Below, in pieces: positions 9,098 through 19,465 of a DNA stretch of 64,000 nt. A program made the position numbers and the translations under genes. The stretch is from contig NZ_JANHLK010000006.1 of assembly GCF_028682635.1 (NCBI RefSeq), forward strand, positions 124,001 through 188,000, in the 5' to 3' direction. This stretch comes from Pseudomonas putida. GTDB taxonomy: Bacteria; Pseudomonadota; Gammaproteobacteria; Pseudomonadales; Pseudomonadaceae. The notes beneath the pieces are model-generated. The model saw only the letters and a list, made by a program, of their open reading frames with translations. It had not been told where the DNA came from and did no database searches. Positions within the stretch are counted from its first letter, which is position 1; each line of letters begins with the position of its first letter.

Positions 9098-9787
9098 TTG
9101 GGCGACCTCGACCCGTCAGTCCCGGTCACCGCCAGCGCGCCTGCACCTCGACGCATCGGCGTACTGGGCGGGACCTTCGATCCGGTGCACATCGGCCATT
9201 TGCGGGGTGCGCTGGAAGTCGCCGAATCGCTGGCGCTCGATGAACTGCGCCTGACACCCAGTGCCAGGCCGCCCCATCGGGGTACGCCGCAGGTGTCGGC
9301 GAAAGACCGTCTGGCGATGGTCGAATGCGCGGTGGCCGGTGTGGCACCGTTGGTGGTGGACGACCGCGAATTGCAGCGGGACAAACCGTCCTACACCATT
9401 GATACCCTGGAGTTGATGCGTGCCGAAATGCCCGCCGAGACCCAGGTTTTTCTGCTTTTGGGCTGGGACGCATTTTGCGGCCTGCCCACTTGGCACCGCT
9501 GGGAAGAGTTGCTCCAGCATTGCCATATCCTGGTGTTGCAACGCCCGGATGCCGACAGCGAACCGCCGGATGCCTTGCGCAACCTGCTGGCAGCGCGCTC
9601 GGTGAGCGACCCGCTGGCCCTCAAGGGGCCGAGCGGACAGATTGCATTCGTCTGGCAGACACCGCTCGCGGTTTCCGCCACCCAGATCCGTCAACTGCTG
9701 GCCAGCGGTAAGTCGGTACGTTTCCTGGTGCCCGACGCGGTCCTGGCCTACATCGATGCGCACGGACTTTACCGTGCGTCGAACTGA
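9098..9787 (+). CDS. nadD: Nicotinate-nucleotide adenylyltransferase
   Basis: A 229-residue nucleotidyltransferase that makes deamido-NAD from nicotinate mononucleotide and ATP. The HxGH-type motif is [12 protein letters not shown], and the C-terminal motif is [25 protein letters not shown] is the substrate pocket. No ATG lies close to the conserved start; I chose TTG at 9098, one base past the proA stop, with AGGAG 10 bases upstream. An ATG at 9065 inside proA would add 11 residues. Tight spacing suggests translational coupling. Confidence 0.93.
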   Translation: MGDLDPSVPVTASAPAPRRIGVLGGTFDPVHIGHLRGALEVAESLALDELRLTPSARPPHRGTPQVSAKDRLAMVECAVAGVAPLVVDDRELQRDKPSYTIDTLELMRAEMPAETQVFLLLGWDAFCGLPTWHRWEELLQHCHILVLQRPDADSEPPDALRNLLAARSVSDPLALKGPSGQIAFVWQTPLAVSATQIRQLLASGKSVRFLVPDAVLAYIDAHGLYRASN

Positions 9788-9860
9788 ATAGGAGTGCTTC
9801 AAGGCACGTGGCAACAACGTGTACCGAAGCGCCCGAACATACGAGCAAAACGAGTTTTAT

Positions 9861-10355
9861 ATGACGAGCAACAACGAAAGCAAAGTTAAACGCAAAGGCA
9901 CGTTCAAGAGCGCTCCGCTGCCTGAGAAGGTACTGGCTGCCGAACCGCCAAAAGGCGACGAGCTGGTCAAGATCGCCGTAGCCGCCCTGGAAGACGTCAA
10001 GGCCCAGGACGTGCTGGTGATCGATGTTCGCGACAAGCAGAGCATCACTGACTACATGATCATCGCCACTGGTACCTCCAACCGCCAGATCGGCGCGATG
10101 CTGGACAAGGTTCGCGAAGCCGTCAAAGCCCTGGGCATCAAGCCGCTGGGTGAAGAAGGCAAGGGCGACAGCGACTGGGTGCTGTTGGACATGGACGACG
10201 TGATCGTTCACATGATGACCTCCAATGCCCGCCAGTTCTACGACCTGGAGCGCCTGTGGAAAGGTGCCGAGCAGAGCCGTGCCGCTGATGGCAAACACCA
10301 CAGCCCTGAAGTCGGTCATGAGCATTTCACCAAGCTCAACAAAGACCAGGAATAA
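9861..10355 (+). CDS. rsfS: Ribosome silencing factor RsfS
   Basis: A 164-residue protein with the RsfS/Iojap core: VKIAVAALEDVKAQDVLVIDV, then TDYMIIATGTSNRQI and SDWVLLDMDDVIVHMM. RsfS binds ribosomal protein uL14 and blocks subunit joining when growth slows. A basic N-terminal extension of about 40 residues (KVKRKGTFKSAPLP) precedes the core, longer than in E. coli. The start at 9861 is chosen because the upstream alternative at 9819 adds non-conserved sequence; the ribosome site is weak. Confidence 0.93.
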   Translation: MTSNNESKVKRKGTFKSAPLPEKVLAAEPPKGDELVKIAVAALEDVKAQDVLVIDVRDKQSITDYMIIATGTSNRQIGAMLDKVREAVKALGIKPLGEEGKGDSDWVLLDMDDVIVHMMTSNARQFYDLERLWKGAEQSRAADGKHHSPEVGHEHFTKLNKDQE

Positions 10356-10364
10356 GGAACGGCT

Positions 10365-10832
10365 GTGCGACTGCGACTGATCGCCGTCGGTTCCCGCATG
10401 CCCAAGTGGGTGGAAGAAGGCTGGCATGAATATGCCAAGCGTCTTCCGTCCGAATTGGCGCTGGAACTGGTGGAAATACCGCTCAATACCCGTGGCAAGA
10501 ACGCCGACGTGGCGCGCTTCATCCGTCAGGAAGGCGAAGCCATGCTGGCCAAGGTCGGGCCAAACGAGCGCGTTGTCACCCTCGAAGTCCACGGCAAGCC
10601 CTGGAGCACCGAGCAGCTGGCGGTCGAGCTCGATCGCTGGCGGCTGGACTCGCGCACGGTCAACTTCATGGTTGGCGGCCCCGAAGGGCTGGCACCGGAA
10701 GTCTGCGCCCGTGCCGATCAGCGCTGGTCGCTATCACCGCTGACGTTGCCGCACCCGCTGGTGCGCATCCTCATCGGCGAGCAGCTGTATCGTGCCTGGA
10801 CAGTGCTGTCCGGTCACCCTTACCACAAGTAG
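10365..10832 (+). CDS. rlmH: 23S rRNA pseudouridine-1915 N3-methyltransferase RlmH
   Basis: A 155-residue SPOUT methyltransferase, the normal full length. It begins [16 protein letters not shown] with a GTG start, has [16 protein letters not shown], the knot motif FMVGGPEGL, and ends [15 protein letters not shown], the family's conserved tail. It methylates pseudouridine 1915 in helix 69 of 23S rRNA. It follows rsfS by 9 bases. Confidence 0.97.
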   Translation: MRLRLIAVGSRMPKWVEEGWHEYAKRLPSELALELVEIPLNTRGKNADVARFIRQEGEAMLAKVGPNERVVTLEVHGKPWSTEQLAVELDRWRLDSRTVNFMVGGPEGLAPEVCARADQRWSLSPLTLPHPLVRILIGEQLYRAWTVLSGHPYHK

Positions 10833-10842
10833 TTGCGCCCTC

Positions 10843-12738
10843 ATGTCCCAACCGATCCGCATCAAGGACCACGAAAAAGACGCCCGTCTGGTGCGTGGCC
10901 GCGTCGTGTTCGGTGCCATTGCAGTGGTGCTGCTCATTGGGGTGCTGATCGCGCGCCTGTATTTCCTGCAGGTCATCCAGTACGAATACCACTCGACCCT
11001 GTCGGAAAACAACCGCGTCCATGTGCAGCCGATTCCGCCGACCCGCGGCTTGATTTTCGACCGCAACGGCGTGGTGATTGCTGACAACCGACCCAGCTTC
11101 AGCCTGAGCATGACCCGCGAGCGCTCTGGCGATTGGCAGCAAGTGCTCGATGTGATCGTCGAAGTGCTGGAGCTGACGCCCGAGGACCGGGTGATTTTCG
11201 AGAAGCGCATGCGCCAGGGGCGACGGCCGTTCGAGCCGGTGCCGATCCTGTTTGAACTGACCGAAGAGCAGATCGCCCGCATTGCCGTTAATCAATTCCG
11301 CCTGCCCGGGGTGGAAGTGGTCGCGCAACTGGTCCGTCACTATCCGCAGGGTGCGCACTTTGCCCACTCGGTGGGTTACATGGGGCGGATCAACGAGAAA
11401 GAGTTGAAGTCGCTCGATCCGGTCAATTACAGCGGCACCCATCACATCGGCAAAACCGGCATCGAACGTTTCTACGAGCCGGAACTGCACGGCCAGGTGG
11501 GTTACGAGGAAGTCGAGACCAACGCCCGCGGACGCGTATTGCGGGTGCTCAAGCGTACCGAACCGATTTCCGGCAAGGACATCGTCCTGAGCATGGATAT
11601 CAAGTTGCAGGAAGCCGCTGAAGCCGCGCTTGGCGGGCGTCGTGGCGCGGTGGTGGCGCTGGACCCGAAAACCGGCGAGGTGCTGGCGATGGTCAGCCAG
11701 CCGAGCTTCGACCCGAACCTGTTCGTCACCGGCATCAGTTTCAAGGCCTATTCCGAGCTGCGCGACTCCATCGACCGGCCGCTGTTCAACCGTGTCCTGC
11801 GTGGCCTTTATCCGCCGGGTTCGACCATCAAGCCGGCGGTAGCGATCGCGGGGCTGGACGCGGGCGTGGTGACCGCGTCATCCCGGGTGTTCGACCCGGG
11901 TTACTACATGCTGCCCAACTACGATCACAAATACCGCAACTGGAACCGTACCGGCGACGGCTTTGTCGACCTGGATACGGCGATCATGCGGTCCAACGAT
12001 ACCTACTTCTATGACCTGGCCCACAAGCTGGGGATCGATCGGTTGTCGGCGTACATGACCAAGTTCGGCATTGGCCAGAAGGTCTCCCTGGACATGTTCG
12101 AAGAATCGCCGGGGCTGATGCCGACCCGCGAATGGAAGCGAGCGACCCGCCGACAGGCGTGGTTCCCGGGGGAAACGCTGATCCTGGGGATCGGCCAGGG
12201 CTACATGCAGTCGACGCCATTGCAGCTGGCCCAGGCCACGGCACTGGTGGCCAACAAAGGCGTGTGGAACCGTCCACACCTGGCCAAGACCATCGAAGGC
12301 GAGAAGCCGGTGGACGAGAACCCGATGCCGGACATCATCCTGCGCGATCCGTCGGACTGGACGCGGGTCAACCATGGCATGCAGCAGGTCATGCACGGCG
12401 CCCGAGGCACCGCGCGCAAGGCCTCGATCGGTGCGCAGTACCGGATTGCCGGCAAGAGTGGTACCGCCCAGGTGGTGGCGATCAAGCAAGGCGAGAAGTA
12501 CGACCGTTCCAAGGTCCAGGAGCGTCATCGCGACCACGCCCTGTTCGTTGGCTTCGCCCCGGCCGACGATCCGAAGATCGTGGTGTCGGTGATGGTCGAG
12601 AACGGTGAATCCGGCTCCGGCGTGGCCGCGCCGGTGGTGCGTCAAGTCATGGACGCCTGGCTGCTGGGCCAGGACGGCCGCCTGAAGCCCGAATACGCCG
12701 CCCCAATCAGTGCAGAGGCAACCGCCCGTGATGAATAA
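10843..12738 (+). CDS. mrdA: Penicillin-binding protein 2 (elongasome transpeptidase)
   Basis: A 631-residue class B PBP. A short cytoplasmic tail and one membrane helix (about residues 20-42) precede the pedestal domain. The transpeptidase motifs are S327-TIK, S384-ND and K538-SGT. It crosslinks side-wall peptidoglycan with RodA. The start MSQPIRIKDHEK lies 10 bases after rlmH; the gene overlaps rodA by 8 bases. The whole mrdA-rodA-mltB-rlpA-dac run reads as a wall-elongation block. Confidence 0.96.
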   Translation: MSQPIRIKDHEKDARLVRGRVVFGAIAVVLLIGVLIARLYFLQVIQYEYHSTLSENNRVHVQPIPPTRGLIFDRNGVVIADNRPSFSLSMTRERSGDWQQVLDVIVEVLELTPEDRVIFEKRMRQGRRPFEPVPILFELTEEQIARIAVNQFRLPGVEVVAQLVRHYPQGAHFAHSVGYMGRINEKELKSLDPVNYSGTHHIGKTGIERFYEPELHGQVGYEEVETNARGRVLRVLKRTEPISGKDIVLSMDIKLQEAAEAALGGRRGAVVALDPKTGEVLAMVSQPSFDPNLFVTGISFKAYSELRDSIDRPLFNRVLRGLYPPGSTIKPAVAIAGLDAGVVTASSRVFDPGYYMLPNYDHKYRNWNRTGDGFVDLDTAIMRSNDTYFYDLAHKLGIDRLSAYMTKFGIGQKVSLDMFEESPGLMPTREWKRATRRQAWFPGETLILGIGQGYMQSTPLQLAQATALVANKGVWNRPHLAKTIEGEKPVDENPMPDIILRDPSDWTRVNHGMQQVMHGARGTARKASIGAQYRIAGKSGTAQVVAIKQGEKYDRSKVQERHRDHALFVGFAPADDPKIVVSVMVENGESGSGVAAPVVRQVMDAWLLGQDGRLKPEYAAPISAEATARDE

Positions 12739-13873
12739 TTTTGATCGCATGCTCTCCAGCGAGGATGTGATGCGTCGTCGTGCAACGCTGCTGCAGCGCC
12801 TGCACATCGACGGCCCGCTACTGATCCTGCTGCTGACCCTGGCTGCCGGCAGCCTGTTCGTGCTGTATTCGGCCAGTGGCAAGAGCTGGGATTTGCTGGC
12901 CAAGCAGGCGACGTCGTTCGGCATCGGCCTGGTGTCGATGATCGTTATCGCTCAGTTCGAACCGCGTTTCATGGCGCGCTGGGTGCCGGTCGGTTATGTG
13001 ATCGGCGTGCTTTTGCTGGTCGTGGTTGACGTCATGGGCCACAACGCCATGGGCGCCACGCGCTGGATCAATATTCCCGGCGTCATACGCTTCCAGCCTT
13101 CGGAATTCATGAAGATCCTGATGCCGGCGACCATTGCCTGGTACCTGTCCAAGCGCACCTTGCCGCCGCAGCTCAAGCATGTCGGCATCAGCCTGATGCT
13201 GATCGGCATCCCGTTCATTCTCATCGTGCGCCAACCGGATCTCGGCACCTCGCTGCTGATCCTGGCCGGCGGCGCCTTCGTGCTGTTCATGGGGGGGCTG
13301 CGCTGGCGCTGGATTGTCAGTGTGCTGGCGGCCGCCGTGCCCGTGGCGATCGCCATGTGGTTCTTCATCATGCACGACTACCAGAAACAGCGGATCCTGA
13401 CCTTCCTCGACCCTGAAAGCGATCCGTTGGGTACCGGCTGGAACATCATTCAGTCCAAGGCCGCGATCGGTTCCGGCGGCGTGTTCGGCAAGGGCTGGTT
13501 GCTGGGCACCCAGTCACATCTGGATTTCCTCCCGGAAAGCCACACCGACTTCATCATCGCGGTACTGGGGGAGGAGTTCGGCCTGGTGGGCATTTGCGCG
13601 CTGCTGCTGATCTACCTGCTGTTGATCGGTCGCGGGCTGGTGATTACCGCCCAGGCGCAGACCTTGTTCGGCAAATTGCTGGCGGGTGCCTTGACCATGA
13701 CATTTTTTGTGTATGTTTTCGTCAATATCGGTATGGTCAGCGGCCTGTTGCCGGTGGTGGGGGTGCCGTTGCCGTTCATTAGCTACGGAGGAACTTCGCT
13801 GGTGACGCTGCTGTCAGCGTTTGGGGTTTTGATGTCGATCCATACCCATCGCAAGTGGATCGCGCAGGTTTGA
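12731..13873 (+). CDS. rodA: RodA peptidoglycan glycosyltransferase (SEDS)
   Basis: A 380-residue SEDS protein with about ten membrane helices. Family landmarks are GATRWINIP, RFQPSEFMK, KPDLGTSL-type (RQPDLGTSL), FLPESHTDFI with the catalytic Asp loop, and GVPLPFISYGGTSLV near the end. It polymerises lipid II in rod-shape growth together with PBP2. The ATG at 12731 overlaps the mrdA stop by 8 bases, so translation is coupled. Confidence 0.96.
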   Translation: MNNFDRMLSSEDVMRRRATLLQRLHIDGPLLILLLTLAAGSLFVLYSASGKSWDLLAKQATSFGIGLVSMIVIAQFEPRFMARWVPVGYVIGVLLLVVVDVMGHNAMGATRWINIPGVIRFQPSEFMKILMPATIAWYLSKRTLPPQLKHVGISLMLIGIPFILIVRQPDLGTSLLILAGGAFVLFMGGLRWRWIVSVLAAAVPVAIAMWFFIMHDYQKQRILTFLDPESDPLGTGWNIIQSKAAIGSGGVFGKGWLLGTQSHLDFLPESHTDFIIAVLGEEFGLVGICALLLIYLLLIGRGLVITAQAQTLFGKLLAGALTMTFFVYVFVNIGMVSGLLPVVGVPLPFISYGGTSLVTLLSAFGVLMSIHTHRKWIAQV

Positions 13874-13890
13874 ATAAGGTGAAGAGTTCA

Positions 13891-14901
13891 ATGCAAGCAA
13901 TGCGTGGCTGGGCGACTCGATACGCGCCATGGGTCGGCCTGGTAAGCATCCTTGGCACTGCGCAACAAGCGTTGGCCGGCGATTACGACGGCTCGCCACA
14001 AGTGGCCGAGTTCGTCGGTGAGATGACCCGCGACTATGGTTTCGCCGGTGAGCAACTGATGGGCGTGTTCCGCGAGGCGCAGCGCAAGCAGTCGATCCTG
14101 GATGCCATTTCGAAACCGGCCGAACGGGTCAAGCAGTGGAACGAATACCGGCCGATGTTCATTACCGATGCGCGGATTGCCCGTGGCGTCGACTTCTGGC
14201 GTCAGCATGAGGCCGTGCTGGCCCGTGCCGAGCAGGAATACGGCGTACCGGCGCAGGTGATCGTCTCGATTATCGGTGTTGAGACCTTTTTTGGCCGCAA
14301 TACCGGCAATTTCCGGGTAATTGATGCCTTGTCGACCCTCGGTTTCGACTATCCTCCCCGTGCCGAATTTTTCCGCAAGGAATTGCGTGAGTTCCTGCTG
14401 CTGGCCCGGGAAGAGCAGGTCGACCCACTGACCCTCAAGGGCTCCTACGCCGGCGCCATGGGCTTGCCGCAGTTCATGCCGAGCAGCTTTCGCGCCTATG
14501 CGGTGGACTTCGACGGAGACGGACACATCAATATCTGGAACAACCCGGACGATGCCATTGGCAGCGTCGCCAGCTATTTCAAGCGCCACGGCTGGGTTGC
14601 CGGCGAGCCGGTGGTCAGCCGCGCCGACGTGCGCGGCGAACAGGTGGACGATGGTTTGACCGCCGGTATCGAGCCGACTAAAACCGTTGGAGAGTTGCGG
14701 GCCCTGGGCTGGTCAAGTCATGATGCGCTGCGCGATGATATGCCGGTTACCGCATTCCGCCTGGAAGGCGACAATGGCCCTGAATACTGGATGGGCCTGA
14801 AGAATTTCTACGCGATCACGCGATATAACCGCAGCGTGATGTACGCCATGGCCGTACATCAACTGTCTGAACAGCTGGTCCAAGCACGGGGCGTCAAGTA
14901 A
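13891..14901 (+). CDS. mltB: Soluble lytic murein transglycosylase B (MltB/SltB1 type)
   Basis: A 336-residue family-3 lytic transglycosylase. The signal peptide ends about AQQALA; there is no lipobox, so the form is periplasmic, as for P. aeruginosa SltB1. The catalytic Glu131 lies in IGVETFFGRNTG; YAGAMGLPQFMPSS and a DFDGDGHINIW loop follow. It cleaves glycan strands to 1,6-anhydro products. AAGGTGAAGAG precedes the ATG. It sits 17 bases after rodA, and its stop overlaps the rlpA start by one base. Confidence 0.93.
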   Translation: MQAMRGWATRYAPWVGLVSILGTAQQALAGDYDGSPQVAEFVGEMTRDYGFAGEQLMGVFREAQRKQSILDAISKPAERVKQWNEYRPMFITDARIARGVDFWRQHEAVLARAEQEYGVPAQVIVSIIGVETFFGRNTGNFRVIDALSTLGFDYPPRAEFFRKELREFLLLAREEQVDPLTLKGSYAGAMGLPQFMPSSFRAYAVDFDGDGHINIWNNPDDAIGSVASYFKRHGWVAGEPVVSRADVRGEQVDDGLTAGIEPTKTVGELRALGWSSHDALRDDMPVTAFRLEGDNGPEYWMGLKNFYAITRYNRSVMYAMAVHQLSEQLVQARGVK

Positions 14902-15908
14902 TGCGGGCATTGCCTATGAATAAACCCCTGAAGCTGATGGCATTTGCCGCGTTGGCAGTGCTGGTTGCCAGTTGTTCGACCAGCCGCGCGCCGGCGCAGA
15001 AGACTACCACCGCCGTGCGCTCGACGCCGGGGCTGGACATCAACCGTGCCCACAAGGATGGCGCGCCATGGTGGGACGTCGACGTTTCCCGCATCCCGGA
15101 CGCCACGCCAACCCTGCACACCGGCCCATACAAGGCCAACCCGTACACGGTGCTGGGCAAGACTTACTTTCCGTTGCAGGAGTCCAAGACCTACGTGCAG
15201 TCGGGTACGGCGTCCTGGTACGGCACCAAATTCCACGGTCAGAACACCGCCAACGGCGAAGTCTATGACCTGTACGGCATGAGTGCCGCGCACAAGACAT
15301 TGCCACTGCCAAGTTACGTCCGGGTGACCAACCTGGACAACAACAAGAGCGTGATCCTGCGTGTCAACGATCGCGGGCCGTTCTATTCGGACCGGATCAT
15401 CGACTTGTCCTATGCCGCTGCGAAGAAGCTCGGTTACGCCGAAACCGGCACCGCGCGGGTCAAGGTCGAAGGCATCGACCCGCAGCAATGGTGGGCCGCC
15501 AAAGGCCGTCCGGCGCCATTGATGCTCAATGAGCCGAAAGTCGCGCAGAATAGCGCCCCGGTGATCACGGCCTCGGCCGGCACCGTCGAGCAATGGACGC
15601 CACCGCCGCAGCAACACGCCGCCGCCGTTGTCCCGGTACAAGTGGATGCAAAAAAAAACGCTTCTGCATCAGCGTCTGGCCAGTATCTGCAGGTGGGCGC
15701 GTTCGCCAACCCGGACGCTGCCGAACTGCTGAGGTCCAAGCTCAGCGGGATGGTGAGCGCTCCGGTGTTCATCAGCTCGATCGTGCGCAATCAACAGACA
15801 CTGCATCGGGTGCGCCTGGGGCCGATCGGTTCGCCGGGTGAAATTCAGCAAGTGCAGAACAGTGTGCGCCTGGCTAATCTCGGTTCGCCGAGCGTAGTGA
15901 CCGAGTAA
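14901..15908 (+). CDS. rlpA: RlpA, septal lytic transglycosylase lipoprotein
   Basis: A 335-residue lipoprotein (lipobox VASC). The double-psi beta-barrel domain (about 95-200) shows GTASWYGTKFHGQNTANGE, with the catalytic Glu and Asp, and RVNDRGPF. A Gln/Pro/Ala-rich linker leads to a C-terminal SPOR domain (about 255-330, YLQVGAFANPDAAELL) that binds denuded glycans at the septum. The start at 14901 overlaps mltB by one base; an ATG at 14916 (MNKPLK) is a reasonable alternative. Confidence 0.93.
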   Translation: MRALPMNKPLKLMAFAALAVLVASCSTSRAPAQKTTTAVRSTPGLDINRAHKDGAPWWDVDVSRIPDATPTLHTGPYKANPYTVLGKTYFPLQESKTYVQSGTASWYGTKFHGQNTANGEVYDLYGMSAAHKTLPLPSYVRVTNLDNNKSVILRVNDRGPFYSDRIIDLSYAAAKKLGYAETGTARVKVEGIDPQQWWAAKGRPAPLMLNEPKVAQNSAPVITASAGTVEQWTPPPQQHAAAVVPVQVDAKKNASASASGQYLQVGAFANPDAAELLRSKLSGMVSAPVFISSIVRNQQTLHRVRLGPIGSPGEIQQVQNSVRLANLGSPSVVTE

Positions 15909-16104
15909 GCCACTGAGTAATACGTAGAACTTGATTGACGGTTCATCTGCGGTTTTGGGGGGTGGACCAGGTTGTTGGCTCGTTGAAGAACAAAAGCCCG
16001 GCAAGGGTTACTGAGTGAGCAGCTGAACACGCGACGGCCCGTTAGAAGGCTGTCTGAATAGTTTTGCCCTCGGGCAAGTTTCCATTAGCGATTTCGAGAG
16101 ACGG

Positions 16105-17262
16105 ATGAACATCACCACCTTTGCCAAACGCCTGTGCCTTCTAGTCCCGCTGCTCCTCTCGCCTGCCGCATTCGCGGTCGAGATGATGCCGTCGCCACCG
16201 CAACTGGCCGCCAAGGCCTACGTGCTCATGGACGCCAGCAGCGGCAACGTGCTGGTCGAAAACAATGGTGACCAGCGTCTGCCGCCAGCCAGCCTGACCA
16301 AGCTGATGACCGCGTACATCGCGACCCTCGAAATCCGTCGCGGCCAGATCGGTGAAAACGATCCGGTGACCGTCAGCGAAAACGCCTGGCGTACCGGCGG
16401 CTCGCGGATGTTCATCAAGGTCGGCTCGCAGGTAACTGTCAGCGACCTGCTGCACGGCATCATCATCCAGTCGGGTAACGACGCCAGCGTTGCGCTGTCC
16501 GAGCACATCGCCGGCAGCGAAGACGCGTTCGCCGACATGATGAACAAGACCGTGGCTGACCTGGGCATGACCAACAGCCACTTCATGAACCCGACCGGCC
16601 TGCCGAACCCCGAGCACTACTCGTCGGCGCACGACATGGCCGTGCTGGCTCGCGCGATCATCCACGAAGACCCGGCTCACTATGCGATCTACTCGCAGAA
16701 AGAGTTCTTCTGGAACGGCATCAAGCAACCGAACCGCAACCTGCTGCTGTGGCGTGACAAGACCGTTGACGGTCTGAAAACCGGTCACACCGACGAAGCC
16801 GGCTACTGCATGGTGTCTTCGGCCGTACGTGATGGCATGCGCCTGATCGCCGTGGTGTTCGGCACCAACAGCGAAGTGGCCCGCGCCGCCGAAACCCAGA
16901 AGCTGCTGACCTACGGGTTCCGCTTCTTCGAAACCCAGACCTTCTATCAGAAGGGCACCGAACTGGCCCAGGCTCCGGTCTGGAAAGGCGCCACCAACCA
17001 GATCAAGGCAGGCCTGGCACAAGACCTGACCATGACCCTGCCAAAAGGCCAGCTGAAAAAGCTCGCCGCCAGCATGACCATGAACCCGCAGCTGGTTGCG
17101 CCAATCGCCAAGGGCGACGTGATCGGCAAAGTCGAAGTCAAACTGGAAGACAAGGTGGTGCACAGCGCCGACCTGATCGCTCTGGATGGCGTCGAAGAGG
17201 GTGGTATCTTCCGTCGCATGTGGGATAGCATCCGTCTATTCTTCTACGGCTTGTTCAACTGA
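16105..17262 (+). CDS. dacA: D-alanyl-D-alanine carboxypeptidase (PBP5/6 type)
   Basis: A 385-residue low-molecular-weight PBP with a signal peptide ending AFA. Motifs are S63-LTK, S123-GN and K225-TG. A beta-sandwich C-terminal domain ends in an amphipathic anchor (FRRMWDSIRLFFYGLFN). It trims the terminal D-Ala of peptidoglycan side chains. In P. aeruginosa the gene at this place is called dacC; I use the general symbol dacA. The 196-base gap after rlpA probably holds its own promoter; I saw no strong consensus. Confidence 0.94.
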   Translation: MNITTFAKRLCLLVPLLLSPAAFAVEMMPSPPQLAAKAYVLMDASSGNVLVENNGDQRLPPASLTKLMTAYIATLEIRRGQIGENDPVTVSENAWRTGGSRMFIKVGSQVTVSDLLHGIIIQSGNDASVALSEHIAGSEDAFADMMNKTVADLGMTNSHFMNPTGLPNPEHYSSAHDMAVLARAIIHEDPAHYAIYSQKEFFWNGIKQPNRNLLLWRDKTVDGLKTGHTDEAGYCMVSSAVRDGMRLIAVVFGTNSEVARAAETQKLLTYGFRFFETQTFYQKGTELAQAPVWKGATNQIKAGLAQDLTMTLPKGQLKKLAASMTMNPQLVAPIAKGDVIGKVEVKLEDKVVHSADLIALDGVEEGGIFRRMWDSIRLFFYGLFN

Positions 17263-17347
17263 TAGTGTGCACCAGCATGGCCCCCGCGCTGATCCGGCGT
17301 GGGGCTATGCCCGTCGCCACGGCTTACGCTTACGAGGCCGTTACGCC

Positions 17348-17623
17348 ATGACCGATACCGAAGTAAAGGCGCCCAAGATCGAATTCCCCAACGTTGATTA
17401 CCCGGTTAAGGTGATCAGCGATACTGGTGTGGGCAACAAGGACAAGATCATCGAGATCGTCAAGAAACACGCGACGATCAACCATGACCGCGTGGATGAG
17501 CGCCAGAGCACCAACGGCAAATACACCACCATCCAGTTGCACATCGTCGCGACCGACCAGGACCAGCTGTACAACATCAACAGCGAACTGCGAGCCACCG
17601 GTTTCGTGCACATGGTGCTGTGA
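17348..17623 (+). CDS. ybeD: YbeD family protein (DUF493)
   Basis: A 91-residue protein with the DUF493 core: [18 protein letters not shown], then [19 protein letters not shown] and a C-terminal [12 protein letters not shown]. The fold is ACT-like and the function is unproven. The gene sits directly before lipB, as in E. coli, and its stop overlaps the lipB start by one base. The start MTDTEV is chosen over an upstream in-frame extension lying inside the dac gene. Confidence 0.92.
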   Translation: MTDTEVKAPKIEFPNVDYPVKVISDTGVGNKDKIIEIVKKHATINHDRVDERQSTNGKYTTIQLHIVATDQDQLYNINSELRATGFVHMVL

Positions 17624-18270
17624 TGTCCGCCGCGGTGGGTTTTCGCGAGCTTGGCCAGATGGCTTACGAGCCGGTCTGGCATGCCATGCAGCGCTTCACC
17701 AACGAACGCGGCAGCGATGCCGCCGACGAGATCTGGCTGGTCGAACACCCGCCGGTCTTCACCCAGGGCCAGGCCGGCAAGGCCGAGCACTTGCTGCTGC
17801 CGGGCGATATCCCGGTGGTGCAGGTTGATCGCGGTGGCCAGGTGACGTATCACGGGCCCGGGCAACTGGTGGCCTACCTGTTGCTGGACGTACGCAAGCT
17901 GGGTTTCGGCGTACGCGACCTGGTAAGTCGCATGGAGGCATGCCTGATCGAGCTGCTCGCCAGTTACGGCGTGACCGCCGCGGCCAAGCCGGATGCGCCG
18001 GGCGTGTACGTCGATGGCGCGAAAATCGCTTCCCTGGGTCTGCGGATCCGCCACGGTTGTTCCTTTCATGGCCTGGCCCTGAACGTGGACATGAACCTGG
18101 AACCGTTTCGACGGATTAATCCCTGCGGCTACGCCGGGCTGGCGATGACCCAGCTGAGCGATCACGCAGGATCGATTGAATTTGCCGAGGTAAGTGCCCG
18201 GCTGCGCGCGCAGCTCGTCAAACACCTCGACTATGCTGAGCAGACGACCCTCACGGGCGGAATCGACTGA
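17623..18270 (+). CDS. lipB: Octanoyl-[acyl-carrier-protein]:protein octanoyltransferase
   Basis: A 215-residue enzyme that moves octanoate from ACP to lipoyl domains. Visible motifs are [43 protein letters not shown] with the catalytic Lys, and NPCGYAGL with the catalytic Cys. Length matches the family. ATG at 17623 overlaps the ybeD stop. lipA follows after one base, so ybeD-lipB-lipA form one unit. Confidence 0.96.
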   Translation: MSAAVGFRELGQMAYEPVWHAMQRFTNERGSDAADEIWLVEHPPVFTQGQAGKAEHLLLPGDIPVVQVDRGGQVTYHGPGQLVAYLLLDVRKLGFGVRDLVSRMEACLIELLASYGVTAAAKPDAPGVYVDGAKIASLGLRIRHGCSFHGLALNVDMNLEPFRRINPCGYAGLAMTQLSDHAGSIEFAEVSARLRAQLVKHLDYAEQTTLTGGID

Positions 18271-18271
18271 T

Positions 18272-19294
18272 ATGACTACTGATGCAGTGCAAACCATGAT
18301 CCCGACGCTCGATGTCACCGAGCGCCCGGCCCCGCGTGCCAAGGTTGAAGCCGGCGTCAAGCTGCGCGGCGCCGAGAAGGTTGCACGCATCCCGGTAAAG
18401 ATCATTCCGACCACCGAACTGCCGAAGAAGCCTGACTGGATTCGCGTACGCATCCCGGTCTCTCCGGAAGTCGACCGCATCAAGGCCTTGCTGCGCAAAC
18501 ACAAGCTGCACAGCGTGTGCGAAGAAGCGTCCTGCCCGAACCTGGGCGAGTGCTTCTCCGGCGGCACCGCGACCTTCATGATCATGGGTGACATCTGCAC
18601 CCGTCGTTGCCCGTTCTGCGACGTCGGCCACGGCCGTCCGAAGCCACTGGACGTCAACGAGCCGCAAAGCCTGGCCATCGCCATCGCCGACCTGAAACTC
18701 AAGTACGTGGTGATCACCTCGGTCGACCGCGACGACCTGCGTGACGGCGGTGCCCAGCACTTTGCCGACTGCATCCGCGAAATCCGCAAGCTGTCGCCGA
18801 ACGTACAGCTCGAAACCCTGGTTCCGGATTACCGTGGCCGCATGGACATCGCCCTGCAAATCACCGCCGCCGAGCCGCCGGATGTGTTCAACCACAACCT
18901 GGAAACCGTGCCGCGCCTGTACAAGGCTGCGCGTCCGGGTTCGGACTACCAGTGGTCGCTGACCCTGCTGCAACGCTTCAAGCAGATGATGCCGCACATT
19001 CCGACCAAGTCCGGCCTGATGCTGGGCCTGGGCGAAACCGACGAAGAAGTCATCGAAGTCATGAAGCGCATGCGCGAGCACGACATCGACATGCTGACCC
19101 TCGGCCAGTACCTGCAACCGTCGCGCAGTCACTTGCCGGTGCAGCGTTTCGTGCACCCGGATACCTTTGCCTGGTTCGCAGAGGAAGGTTACAAAATGGG
19201 CTTCAAGAACGTTGCTTCCGGCCCGCTGGTACGCTCTTCGTACCACGCCGACGAGCAGGCGAAGCTGGTCAAGGCCGAGTTGATGTCGTCCTGA
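18272..19294 (+). CDS. lipA: Lipoyl synthase
   Basis: A 340-residue radical-SAM enzyme that inserts two sulfurs into octanoyl groups. The auxiliary cluster Cys are in [12 protein letters not shown] and the SAM cluster in CTRRCPFC; a C-terminal RSSY motif (VRSSYHAD) supplies the Ser ligand. The N-terminus is about 20 residues longer than in E. coli, as is usual in Pseudomonas. It starts one base after the lipB stop and ends at a strong terminator. Confidence 0.97.
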   Translation: MTTDAVQTMIPTLDVTERPAPRAKVEAGVKLRGAEKVARIPVKIIPTTELPKKPDWIRVRIPVSPEVDRIKALLRKHKLHSVCEEASCPNLGECFSGGTATFMIMGDICTRRCPFCDVGHGRPKPLDVNEPQSLAIAIADLKLKYVVITSVDRDDLRDGGAQHFADCIREIRKLSPNVQLETLVPDYRGRMDIALQITAAEPPDVFNHNLETVPRLYKAARPGSDYQWSLTLLQRFKQMMPHIPTKSGLMLGLGETDEEVIEVMKRMREHDIDMLTLGQYLQPSRSHLPVQRFVHPDTFAWFAEEGYKMGFKNVASGPLVRSSYHADEQAKLVKAELMSS

Positions 19295-19311
19295 TTCGGC
19301 CATGAACAAAC

Positions 19312-19349
19312 AGCCCGCAACGTTCAATCGGCCTTGCGGGCTTTTTTTG
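19312..19349 (+). terminator. Intrinsic terminator after lipA
   Basis: Stem AGCCCGCAA (19312-19320) pairs with TTGCGGGCT (19334-19342), followed by a run of T. It lies 17 bases after the lipA stop and closes the co-oriented block. Confidence 0.9.
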
Positions 19350-19465
19350 CCTTTCTCACAGGCACATCAGTCTTTTCCTGCGACTGCGAGACGCTTGATC
19401 CGCTTCTGTTTGTCTGCGTTCCTGACTAATGTGTGCTTGATGCTTTCACGCAGGGAGATCCATGG